DNA of 64,000 bases, taken from positions 62,001 through 126,000 of the forward strand of contig JAFRHR010000024.1 in the NCBI GenBank assembly GCA_017433195.1, given 5' to 3'. The stretch comes from a bacterium (lineage in GTDB: Bacteria > Cyanobacteriota > Vampirovibrionia > Gastranaerophilales > Gastranaerophilaceae). A model generated the notes under the pieces. It did not search any database, had not been told where the DNA came from, and saw only the letters and a program-made list of their open reading frames with translations. Position numbers and translations under genes: made by a program. Positions 50,499-58,920 of this stretch are shown in pieces (the first letter of the stretch is position 1; every line of letters starts with the position of its first letter).

Positions 50499-52257
50499 AA
50501 AGTTAATTGTGTTAATAATGCTTATTGTTTTTTCAGCTCCGGCATGCTTGGCTGTTATATCAAGAAATATAGAGTCAAATGTTAAGAAGCCTATAGATGC
50601 TACAGTTAAAATTGACGATGATATCTGTATTTCAAAAGATAATCCAAAAATAAACATGAGTTTAAGAAATTCTGATGTTCGTCAGGTTTTGAGAATGCTT
50701 GCTGATAAAGCAGGTTTGAATATAATGTTCCACGACAGTGTTGAAGGAAATGTTACTCTTGATTTGGTTAATATGCCGTTAAATCAGGCATTTAAATTGG
50801 TTTTACAGTTATCCGGTTTGAATTATTTTTTGGATACAAACACACTTATAATTACAAAAGGTGATGGAGAAGGAGCAAATTTTTCAAAACAGGAAATAGG
50901 AATTATTCCTATAAAAAACAGGGATGCTATAGAAATTGCCGACTTTTTAAATGGTAATGTTTATTCAATCGGTAAGCCCGGTTTTTCTTCCAGTGAAGCA
51001 GCTATAGTTAATGCAGATAAGAATGAATTGATAATATTTGGTACTGAAAGTGATATTAAAATAGCTAAAAAAGTAGTTGCACAATTTGACAAACCTCAAA
51101 ATTCGAGAACATATATTGTAAATCATACAACTCCGCAGGAAATGGCAAAATTAATTTGCGGTATGCTTGAACCAAACTTTTCAACAGGTGGTGCAGCTGG
51201 AGTTATGACAGGTGGTGCGGATGAAATAAAAATAGGTGAAAATAAAATTGCATGCACAATATCCAAGCAGATGTCAAAAAAAGGTGAGGGGCTTACATCA
51301 TTGGGTAAGACTAACTTGGTTGTGTCATACTTTCCGCAAAGAGGCACTATAAATGTTATTGGCGGATCCGAATATCAGATGCAGCAGATAGAAGAATTTA
51401 TCAAACAAAACGATGTAAAACAACCACAAGCATATTTGGAAGTTTCTTTTTTAGAATTAAGTGAAGATGGCAGTAAAACTTTTGCAAATATATGGAGTAT
51501 GTACGGCGGCAGTCCTTTTGTGGTTAACTTCTCAGGAGGTACAACAACAGTCAGAAGAGATTCTCCCTCGTATTCAGATCTTACATATCATTTTATAACA
51601 TATGATCCGACAACAGGGATGCCGACTCAACAGGATGTCACTTTATCAACACTGAACAAACTTCTTCCTATGAGAATTTCCTGGGCAATGAACTATATTC
51701 TTGAAAATAAAAAAGGAAAAGTTTTATCTAATCCAAAAATATTAATAACAAACGGAGAAGAATCAACAATTGACTTAACGGGTGATTATATCAAGTCATC
51801 GAAAGCGGAATATCTTACCTCAACATCTACAGGAGGTACATCTGTCGGTGCTACTCAAAGAACTTATGACATAGGTAGTGATTTGGGTATTAAAGTTAAT
51901 TTAACTCCTTTTATAAGTCCTGAAGGTTATGTAACTTTGAATATAGAACCTGATTATACAACAGAGAGGTCAACAGTTCTGGATGATGCCGGAAACATAG
52001 TTGCTACATTGTTGCAGAGAAGAAATCTTAAATTAAGTAATGTAAGAATAAAAGATAACGAAACTTTGATTATTGGTGGTATGATGAAAGAATCTGAAAC
52101 CAAAACTGTTAATAAAATTCCTGTGTTAGGAGATGTTCCGGTTATAGGGGCAATTTTCAGATCTACCGCAACCAAAAAAGTTAAAGAAGAAATGGTTATA
52201 ATGCTTACACCAAGAATAATAAAAGAAAATTCAGACATGATTTCAAGTGAGTTATAA
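50482..52257 (+). CDS. pilQ: Type IV pilus/type II secretion secretin
   Basis: About 592 residues. A signal peptide (1-~24, IVLIMLIVFSAPACLA) precedes an STN/N-type domain (RNSDVRQVLRMLADKAGLNI), two further N-domains, and a C-terminal secretin barrel domain with GKVLSNPKILITNGEE, VNLTPFISPEGYVTLNIEPD and the end IPVLGDVPVIGAIFR. It forms the outer-membrane channel for a pilus or secretion pseudopilus. ATG at 50482 has GGAGGTG upstream; the TTG at 50464 does not. It is coupled to pilB (3' end near the next start). Confidence 0.9.
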   Translation: MTKKIKKLIVLIMLIVFSAPACLAVISRNIESNVKKPIDATVKIDDDICISKDNPKINMSLRNSDVRQVLRMLADKAGLNIMFHDSVEGNVTLDLVNMPLNQAFKLVLQLSGLNYFLDTNTLIITKGDGEGANFSKQEIGIIPIKNRDAIEIADFLNGNVYSIGKPGFSSSEAAIVNADKNELIIFGTESDIKIAKKVVAQFDKPQNSRTYIVNHTTPQEMAKLICGMLEPNFSTGGAAGVMTGGADEIKIGENKIACTISKQMSKKGEGLTSLGKTNLVVSYFPQRGTINVIGGSEYQMQQIEEFIKQNDVKQPQAYLEVSFLELSEDGSKTFANIWSMYGGSPFVVNFSGGTTTVRRDSPSYSDLTYHFITYDPTTGMPTQQDVTLSTLNKLLPMRISWAMNYILENKKGKVLSNPKILITNGEESTIDLTGDYIKSSKAEYLTSTSTGGTSVGATQRTYDIGSDLGIKVNLTPFISPEGYVTLNIEPDYTTERSTVLDDAGNIVATLLQRRNLKLSNVRIKDNETLIIGGMMKESETKTVNKIPVLGDVPVIGAIFRSTATKKVKEEMVIMLTPRIIKENSDMISSEL

Positions 52258-52258
52258 A

Positions 52259-54283
52259 ATGTCAAACAACAATATATTAAAAATAAAAAATACTATAAAC
52301 AAAGAAATACTGGAGGCTTTTGATAAAAGTATTATTCAAAAGTTTGATTTTGTTCCGATAAATCATAAAGACGGAGATTTGTTTGTTGTTGTAAAAAATG
52401 TTTCGGACAGCAAGAAAAATACAATAGAAAGTGTTATAAGAAGTCATCTGAAAAATCTTAATATAAACGGAATAAGGTTTATACAGGTTTCTGATCAGGA
52501 ATTTAGTGATCTTTTGACTGCTATTGATGTTTCCGCGGAAATAAAAAATTATACAAAAGACGATATAGCAAGAGTCGATGCCGGTCAGTATTTTATAAAT
52601 AAAGGTTTAATTAACACTTTGCAATTTAAGGATGCCGCAACAGAAAGTAAAAAAAATAATATTCCAATGGCATCAATGCTTTGTATTATGGGATACATTA
52701 CAAGAGCTGATTTGATTGAATATCTTAAAAAGAGGTATTCAGCACCGATGGTAGAAGATTATCAGTTAAATATAACGGAAAAAATAAGAGATACTTTACC
52801 TGAAGATTTTGTTTTGACAAACAGAGTACTTCCGCTTGGTTCTGAAAAGGGTATATTTAATGTTGCAATGGTAAACCCTGAAGACAAAGATGTTTTAAGG
52901 GATTTGATATACCTTACAAACGAAAAACCAAAGCCGTTTACCATATCTTATATGGAATTTGAAGAACTTACCAAAAAACTTTTTAATGAAGAAACTAAAA
53001 AAACAGCAGAAATTATAGAACAAATTGAGAAAGAATCTTTTGACGGAGAAGAATCTCTTTGGGAACAAGTTGAAAAAGAATTGCAGGCGTCAACAGGTTC
53101 TGTTGCAAAATTCGTATATAAAATTATTACGGACGCAATAGATGCCAAAGCATCAGATATTCATATTGAGCCGCGATTATCAACACACGTTGTAAGAATA
53201 AGAGTTGATGGTATTTTAAGACAAGTACTTGAGTTACCTGAAAAGGTAGAACAAGCGGTTATAACAAGATTTAAAGTTTTAGCCAGAATGAATATAGCAG
53301 AGCACAGAAGACCTCAGGATGGTACTTTTACCATAAACTATAAAGGACAGCCTTTCGACTTCCGTTTAAATTCTCTGCCTGTATCAGGTAAAGAAAAACT
53401 TGTAATCAGGGTTTTGGCACCTGCTGTCAGTTTAAAAAATTCCGGAGGCGGAATTGTTCTATCCGGTGCTTATCCAAAAGATTTGGAAGATATAAACAAT
53501 ATGATAAACTGTCCGAACGGGGTTATTTTAACATCAGGCCCGACAGGTTCCGGTAAAACTACTACATTATATTCAATACTCAGAGGTCTGAATAAACCTG
53601 AAGTTAATATAACAACAATCGAGGACCCTATCGAAATTAAACTCGAAGGAATTAACCAATCTCAGGTAAATCCAAAGGCCGGAATTACGTTTGCTTCATG
53701 TTTGAGAGCGATATTAAGACAAGACCCGGATATTATACTTGTCGGAGAAATCAGAGACTATGAAACTTTAGAAGTTGCTATATCAGCAGCAATGACAGGT
53801 CACCTTGTATTAAGTACTGTTCACACAAACTCTGCGGCTGCAACAGTTACAAGATTAATTGAAATGGGTGCAAAAGATTATTTGGTATCATCAACATTAA
53901 CTGGTGTTATTGCGCAAAGACTTGTAAGAAAACTCTGCGACCATTGCAAGGAAGAATATCACGCTTCATATGAGGAAGCAAAACACTTATATAAAAACGA
54001 GGAAGATATTAAGCATTTTATGCAGCAGAAAATATATCGAAAGAAGGGCTGTAAATACTGTAATTATCAGGGATACAGCGGACGTTTGGGTGTGTTCGAA
54101 ATACTCCCCGTTACAAAAGAAATAAAAAAATTGCTTGCGCAGGGCGTTCACGATATTGAAATCGAAGAGGCTGCAAGAAGAAATGGTATGCGTACACTAT
54201 CTGAATCCTGTCTGCAGCATATTTTAAACGGAGTTTCAACAACTGATGAATTTTTCAGAGTTTTAGGTTATGTAAACGAGTAG
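52259..54283 (+). CDS. pilB: Type IV pilus assembly ATPase PilB/GspE
   Basis: About 674 residues, full length. The N1 domain comes first, then the ATPase core with Walker A GPTGSGKTTT (~427-436), the Asp box IEDPIEIKLEGINQSQV, Walker B RQDPDIILVGEIRD and the His box TGHLVLSTVHTN. A C-terminal tetra-cysteine zinc motif (CDHCKEEY...CKYCNYQGYSG) is present. It powers pilus extension. A GTG 4 codons upstream is in frame; the ATG is preferred as it follows the secretin stop by 1 bp. Confidence 0.95.
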   Translation: MSNNNILKIKNTINKEILEAFDKSIIQKFDFVPINHKDGDLFVVVKNVSDSKKNTIESVIRSHLKNLNINGIRFIQVSDQEFSDLLTAIDVSAEIKNYTKDDIARVDAGQYFINKGLINTLQFKDAATESKKNNIPMASMLCIMGYITRADLIEYLKKRYSAPMVEDYQLNITEKIRDTLPEDFVLTNRVLPLGSEKGIFNVAMVNPEDKDVLRDLIYLTNEKPKPFTISYMEFEELTKKLFNEETKKTAEIIEQIEKESFDGEESLWEQVEKELQASTGSVAKFVYKIITDAIDAKASDIHIEPRLSTHVVRIRVDGILRQVLELPEKVEQAVITRFKVLARMNIAEHRRPQDGTFTINYKGQPFDFRLNSLPVSGKEKLVIRVLAPAVSLKNSGGGIVLSGAYPKDLEDINNMINCPNGVILTSGPTGSGKTTTLYSILRGLNKPEVNITTIEDPIEIKLEGINQSQVNPKAGITFASCLRAILRQDPDIILVGEIRDYETLEVAISAAMTGHLVLSTVHTNSAAATVTRLIEMGAKDYLVSSTLTGVIAQRLVRKLCDHCKEEYHASYEEAKHLYKNEEDIKHFMQQKIYRKKGCKYCNYQGYSGRLGVFEILPVTKEIKKLLAQGVHDIEIEEAARRNGMRTLSESCLQHILNGVSTTDEFFRVLGYVNE

Positions 54284-54289
54284 TAAACT

Positions 54290-55513
54290 ATGGCTATATT
54301 TAACTATACAGCAATAAAAAACGGATCTGAGCAGGTAAAAGGAAAACTGTCAGCAGCAACAATAAAAGAGGCTCGTGCGCAAATTCGTGAAAATGGTTTA
54401 ATTCCGGTTCAGATTACTGAAGAAAATTTAGCAAAAAGTGTAAAAGAAGGTAATGAAAAATCTAAAATTCAAAAACTCTCTCCGCTCAGTTTGGGGGAAA
54501 AAATAGATTTAACTTCATCATTACAAATACTTATTCAGGCGGGTATTCCGACTGTTGAAGCATTAATGTTTTTAGAAAATGATGCAGCAAAAGCTAAACT
54601 TAGAAATACGGCACAGGAAGTCAGACGACAGATTATAGCCGGTTCAACACTGGCAGATACGTTAGCAAAATATCCTGATATTTTTGGCTATGTTTATATA
54701 GGTCTTGTAAAAGCAGGAGAAGAATCAGGGGAATTAGAAATAACGTTGGAAAGATTGCTTGATTTATTAAAAAAACAATCTGCAATAAAAGGAAAAGTAA
54801 TAGGTACATTGATGTACCCGATATTTGTAATAATACTTGCCATAGTAGTAAGTCTTGTAATGTTAATATTTGTATTTCCGGCATTTAGAGAAATGTTTGA
54901 AATGCAAGGTGCGGAGTTACCTTTTATAACTGAAATTTTTATGAATTCCGGAGAATTTCTGAAAATGTATTGGCCGGTTATTCCGATTACTTTTATTGCT
55001 TTTACGGCGTTATGTATAACAATTAAAAAATGGAAACCGGCAAAAAATGTTTTTGACAGGGTAATTTTAAAGGTCCCTTTGGTATCGAATCTTATTATGT
55101 ATTCTAATTTTGCAAACTTTATGTCAGTATTGCAGGTTTCTTATGATGCAGGTGTCCCTATTGTTGATAGTTTATACCTCTCTGTTATAACGTTAACAAA
55201 TGACAAATTGCAGCAAAAAATAGGTATGGCTATTGATAAGGTAAAACAAGGTCAGCAATTGTCAGTTGCATTGAAAAGTGAAAGCGTAATGCCTAAAATG
55301 CTTTTATTTATGGTCGCAACAGGTGAACAATCAGGTAAATTGGGGGAAATGCTTAAACAAGCCGTTTCATTCCTTGATAAAAAACTCGATGCAATTATTG
55401 ATACGATGACTAAACTTATAGAACCTATTATGTTGGTTGTTATAGGTAGTATAGTTCTGGTCATGGCACTTGCGCTTTATCTGCCGTTGTTCCAGTCCTA
55501 TATGCAAAGTTAA
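54290..55513 (+). CDS. pilC: Type IV pilus inner-membrane platform PilC/GspF
   Basis: 407 residues with two GspF domains (~65-190 and ~270-390). Membrane spans are at ~170-200 (YPIFVIILAIVVSLVMLIFV), ~225-245 and ~375-400. Conserved LIQAGIPTVEAL and GEESGELEITLERL repeat as YDAGVPIVDSL and GEQSGKLGEML in the second domain. It anchors pilin polymerisation with PilB. Starts 6 bp after pilB. No pilin gene is in the window. Confidence 0.95.
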   Translation: MAIFNYTAIKNGSEQVKGKLSAATIKEARAQIRENGLIPVQITEENLAKSVKEGNEKSKIQKLSPLSLGEKIDLTSSLQILIQAGIPTVEALMFLENDAAKAKLRNTAQEVRRQIIAGSTLADTLAKYPDIFGYVYIGLVKAGEESGELEITLERLLDLLKKQSAIKGKVIGTLMYPIFVIILAIVVSLVMLIFVFPAFREMFEMQGAELPFITEIFMNSGEFLKMYWPVIPITFIAFTALCITIKKWKPAKNVFDRVILKVPLVSNLIMYSNFANFMSVLQVSYDAGVPIVDSLYLSVITLTNDKLQQKIGMAIDKVKQGQQLSVALKSESVMPKMLLFMVATGEQSGKLGEMLKQAVSFLDKKLDAIIDTMTKLIEPIMLVVIGSIVLVMALALYLPLFQSYMQS

Positions 55514-55657
55514 AAAATAATTATTAAATATAGAGTGTATTTTGGACACGAATGTAAATATTTGTTAATAAAATGAAAAATTTAGAAATTTATGGTTTTT
55601 TATTGTAATATACTTAATGTATTGTGTAGATAAAAATTTTATTAGGAGGCTCATGAG

Positions 55658-56107
55658 TTGGAATTAGCAACACCATTTACCGCAATAACAAACGGAGAAA
55701 AGGAAACTTACTTAGGTCGTCATATATTGGCAGAATTTTTTGAATGTGACCCCAATATTTTAAATTCACTTGATAAAATAGAAAAAAACATGTTAGATGC
55801 AGCGCTTGAATGTGGCGCAACAATTGTTCAAAAATGTTTTCATATGTTTAATCCATATGGTGTAAGCGGTGTTGTTATCATAGCAGAGAGCCATTTGGCG
55901 ATTCATACATGGCCGGAATTAGGTTATGCTGCAGTTGATTTATTTACTTGCGGAAGCAGTTGTGATCCGAAAGTTGCATATGAATTTTTAAAGAAAGTTT
56001 TTAATTCAAACAGAGCAACATTTACGGAATTAAAACGCGGCATAATAAATAGCGAAACTCATACGGTTGAAGAAAAACCTTTTGAATTGGCTTATTCTGA
56101 AGCTTAA
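55658..56107 (+). CDS. speH: S-adenosylmethionine decarboxylase proenzyme
   Basis: 149 residues. The self-cleavage serine (Ser78), His83 and Cys98 lie in ESHLAIHTWPELGYAAVDLF and TCGSSCDP, matching Ser63/His68/Cys83 of the Thermotoga enzyme with a 15-residue offset at the N-terminus. It makes decarboxylated AdoMet for polyamine aminopropylation. TTG start at 55658 follows AGGAGG with an 8-base spacing. An ATG five bases earlier opens a 4-codon frame that overlaps it. No spermidine synthase is in the window. Confidence 0.9.
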   Translation: MELATPFTAITNGEKETYLGRHILAEFFECDPNILNSLDKIEKNMLDAALECGATIVQKCFHMFNPYGVSGVVIIAESHLAIHTWPELGYAAVDLFTCGSSCDPKVAYEFLKKVFNSNRATFTELKRGIINSETHTVEEKPFELAYSEA

Positions 56108-56115
56108 TTCATTTG

Positions 56116-57171
56116 TTATTCGTTTATTGCTTTAAGGACTTCATCCATATTTGCAGATGTTTTGTGTACTTCAGCAGCGCCGAATTTAATTGCATTATCA
56201 GGATCTTTTAAACCATTTCCTGTTAATATACAAACAATTTTGCTGTCTGATTTTACAAGCCCGTTGTTATGAGCCTGAATAAGTCCTGCGACAGATGCGG
56301 CGCTGGCGGGTTCTGCAAGTATTCCTTCTGATGAGGCAAGTAATTTATATGCTTCAACTATTTTTTTATCAGAAACGCAGCCAATCATTCCGTGGCTTTC
56401 GTCTCTTGCGGCTTCAGCTTTTTCCCAGCTTGCCGGGTTGCCTATTCTTATTGCGGTTGCAAGTGTTTCAGGCTTGTAAATTCTTTCGCCTCTGACAATT
56501 GCTGCAGCTCCTTCTGCTTCAAAACCCATCATTTTAGGTAATGCTTTTATTATTCCGTTTTCAAAATATTCTTTATAACCTTTCCAGTATGCAGTTATGT
56601 TTCCTGCGTTGCCTACCGGAATAAAGTGGTAATCGGGCGCTTGTCCTAATGAATCACATATTTCAAAAGCACCTGTTTTTTGTCCTTCAATTCTGTACGG
56701 ATTTAATGAATTTACTAAGGTTATGTTTGAATTTTCGGAAATTTTTAAAACCATTTCAAGAGCTTCATCAAAGTTACCCTGAATTGCGACAATTTTTGCT
56801 CCGTACATCATAGCCTGAGAGAGTTTTCCCATTGCGATATAACCGTCAGGAATAAGTACAATCGTTTTTAATCCTGCTTTTGCGCCGTAAGCTGCTGCTG
56901 ATGCGCTTGTGTTTCCTGTTGAAGCACAGATAATGGCTTTACTTCCGCTTTCTTTGGCTTTGGTTACAGCCATTGTCATTCCTCTGTCTTTAAAACTTCC
57001 TGTCGGATTGCAGCCTTCGAATTTCAGATAAATTTCAGCATCTAAACCTATTTTTTTTGCAAGATTATCTGCTTTTATGAGAGGCGTATTTCCCTCGTTA
57101 AGTGTTACTATTTCAGTATTATCCGAAACCGGTAAGTATTTTCTGTATTTATCTATTAAACCTTTGTACAT
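56116..57171 (-). CDS. thrC: Threonine synthase
   Basis: 351 residues of the short bacterial threonine synthase group. LNEGNTPLIKA leads into the PLP lysine motif GCNPTGSFKDRG (Lys61), then ICASTGNTSASAAAYGAKAG and the phosphate-binding region around VPVGNAGNITAYWKG. It converts O-phosphohomoserine to threonine. AGGAG precedes the ATG. It starts one base after the homoserine dehydrogenase gene stop. Confidence 0.95.
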   Translation of the reverse strand: MYKGLIDKYRKYLPVSDNTEIVTLNEGNTPLIKADNLAKKIGLDAEIYLKFEGCNPTGSFKDRGMTMAVTKAKESGSKAIICASTGNTSASAAAYGAKAGLKTIVLIPDGYIAMGKLSQAMMYGAKIVAIQGNFDEALEMVLKISENSNITLVNSLNPYRIEGQKTGAFEICDSLGQAPDYHFIPVGNAGNITAYWKGYKEYFENGIIKALPKMMGFEAEGAAAIVRGERIYKPETLATAIRIGNPASWEKAEAARDESHGMIGCVSDKKIVEAYKLLASSEGILAEPASAASVAGLIQAHNNGLVKSDSKIVCILTGNGLKDPDNAIKFGAAEVHKTSANMDEVLKAINE

Positions 57172-57172
57172 T

Positions 57173-58432
57173 TTATTCTCCTACTCTTATTAGACTGTTT
57201 ATCTGGCAATTATCAAGTTCTGCAAGTGCGTGTTTTATATCAGTTTCTTTGCAGCGTTCTGTTATGACAATAATATCTGCGGTGTTGTTATTTGATAAGC
57301 CTTTTTGTAATAGTGTTGATAAACTTATGTTTCTGCTTGCACAGGCATTACCGATTTTACCAATCATACCTACTGCGTTTGGAGAGGTTATTGATATGTA
57401 GTATTTGTTGTAAGTTTCTGATATATCAATCATTTCTGCAGTTGAATGGTGGTGGCATCTCATCATTGGCAGTAAATAATCAGTTGTTCCTAATTCTGCA
57501 GCTATTGATAAAATGTCGCCGACAACCGAACTTGCGGTCGGGAACTCTCCTGCGCCGGCTCCGGAAAGTAATATATCGCCTATCGGGTAGCCTGTTATGT
57601 TTACGGCATTGGTTACGTAATCTATATGTGCAAGGGTTGAACTTTGCGGAACAAGCATTGGATGAACACGTACATCAGCTTTTCCGTTATCCATAATTTG
57701 TCCCATTGCAATAAGTTTGATTTTATAGCCTAATTCTCTTGCTATTTGCATATCTTCAGGACGTACTTTTGTGATTCCTTCTCTGTAAACGTTTTCAAGT
57801 TTTATTCTTTGTCCGAACGCAATTGTTGAAAGTGTTGTTATTTTGTATGCAGCATCAAATCCTTCAACATCACCTGTTGGATCAGCTTCTGCGTATCCTA
57901 ATTCCTGGGCTTCTTTTAAGACTTTTTCGTATGATGCATTATCAACATCCATTTTTGTTAAAATGTAGTTTGTTGTTCCGTTAATAATTGCCTGAATTTT
58001 CTGGATTTTATTACCTCTTAGAATGGTTTTCATAGGCATTATAAGAGGTACTCCACCTGCAATTGCCGCTTCGTATAATACAACACGGTTGTGTTCTTCG
58101 GATAAATTAAAAAGTGCCTCACCCTTTTTTGCTAACAATTCTTTGTTTGCGGTTACTATGTGTTTACCGTTTTCAATGGCAGTTTTTATGTAATCCCAGG
58201 TTGGTTCTACTCCGCCGATAAGTTCGACAACTATTTGTATATCTTTGTCATTAACAACGTCATATGGGTTGTCTGTTAAAATTGAAGTATCAAGATTTTC
58301 AATATCTCTCTTTTTATTTATATTTTTTACTGCAATTTTTTTGATTTCAACATTATCAAACATTTTGAGAGTTTTAAAAACTCCTGAGCCGACAGTTCCA
58401 AGTCCGAGCATCCCAATTTTAATTTTATCCAT
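57173..58432 (-). CDS. hom: Homoserine dehydrogenase
   Basis: 419 residues. NAD(P) loop GMLGLGTVGSGVFKTL, VELIGGVEPTWDYIKTAI and the catalytic region with KELLAKKGEALF and GYAEADPTGDVEGFDAAYK are visible. A C-terminal ACT domain (~345-419, NAVGMIGKIGNACASRNISL) is the usual threonine feedback site. It reduces aspartate semialdehyde to homoserine. A 10-bp inverted repeat overlaps its -10 box. Gene order hom-thrC. Confidence 0.95.
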   Translation of the reverse strand: MDKIKIGMLGLGTVGSGVFKTLKMFDNVEIKKIAVKNINKKRDIENLDTSILTDNPYDVVNDKDIQIVVELIGGVEPTWDYIKTAIENGKHIVTANKELLAKKGEALFNLSEEHNRVVLYEAAIAGGVPLIMPMKTILRGNKIQKIQAIINGTTNYILTKMDVDNASYEKVLKEAQELGYAEADPTGDVEGFDAAYKITTLSTIAFGQRIKLENVYREGITKVRPEDMQIARELGYKIKLIAMGQIMDNGKADVRVHPMLVPQSSTLAHIDYVTNAVNITGYPIGDILLSGAGAGEFPTASSVVGDILSIAAELGTTDYLLPMMRCHHHSTAEMIDISETYNKYYISITSPNAVGMIGKIGNACASRNISLSTLLQKGLSNNNTADIIVITERCKETDIKHALAELDNCQINSLIRVGE

Positions 58433-58456
58433 AAAAACCTCATCTTCTTTTTATTC

Positions 58457-58488
58457 ATTATATCAAAAACTTTTATTATTTGATATAA
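58457..58488. promoter_or_regulatory. Inverted repeat at the hom-thrC promoter
   Basis: TTATATCAAA (58458-58467) and TTTGATATAA (58479-58488) form a perfect 10-bp inverted repeat. On the minus strand the left arm includes the -10 TATAAT, so a bound repressor would block transcription. Confidence 0.5.
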
Positions 58489-58566
58489 ATTTCAGAATTA
58501 TGAAAGATAATTGCTTTTTTGAAAATCATTTTTAATATGGTATACTGATTTTGCAGGAAGAAAAAG

Positions 58567-58920
58567 ATGTACGGCTACAGAGTTTTTAAATGTGAAAATT
58601 GCGACTATACCTTCAGAGCCTATGGAGGTATTCCTTCAAGTGTGGAGGCTGATCCGTCATTTAGCCAGCAGTATCTATATGCTACCTACGCTATGCATTG
58701 TCCGATGTGTGACGAAAATTATAATATTGACGGTTATAAAGACGAAGTATTTTGTGAAAAGTGTGGTGGACGACTTGAATATCTTGAAGTTGAGAGCGGA
58801 ATTATAAGTTCGATTTTGGGCTCGTTTAGAAATGTAAGAACAAGATATACGTGTCCAAAATGCAGGACAGGGATGTTAATAAGAGAAAAGGGAGTTCATG
58901 TAGAAGACATGAGTTTATGA
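58567..58920 (+). CDS. Zinc-ribbon protein of unknown function
   Basis: 117 residues with four CxxC pairs: CENC (~9-12), CPMC (~45), CEKC (~63) and CPKC (~97), enough for two zinc sites. No other domain is recognised. GGAAG precedes the ATG and TATACT lies ~20 bp before it. Its end overlaps the tail of uvrC by 6 bp on the opposite strand. It may be a DNA- or RNA-binding accessory factor; that is a guess. Confidence 0.65.
   Translation: MYGYRVFKCENCDYTFRAYGGIPSSVEADPSFSQQYLYATYAMHCPMCDENYNIDGYKDEVFCEKCGGRLEYLEVESGIISSILGSFRNVRTRYTCPKCRTGMLIREKGVHVEDMSL

Noticed and set aside
58860-58920. Frameshift as the cause of the short UvrC
   Set aside because: Bases beyond the stop code, on the minus strand, for no helix-hairpin-helix pattern in any frame, and the zinc-ribbon gene occupies them.
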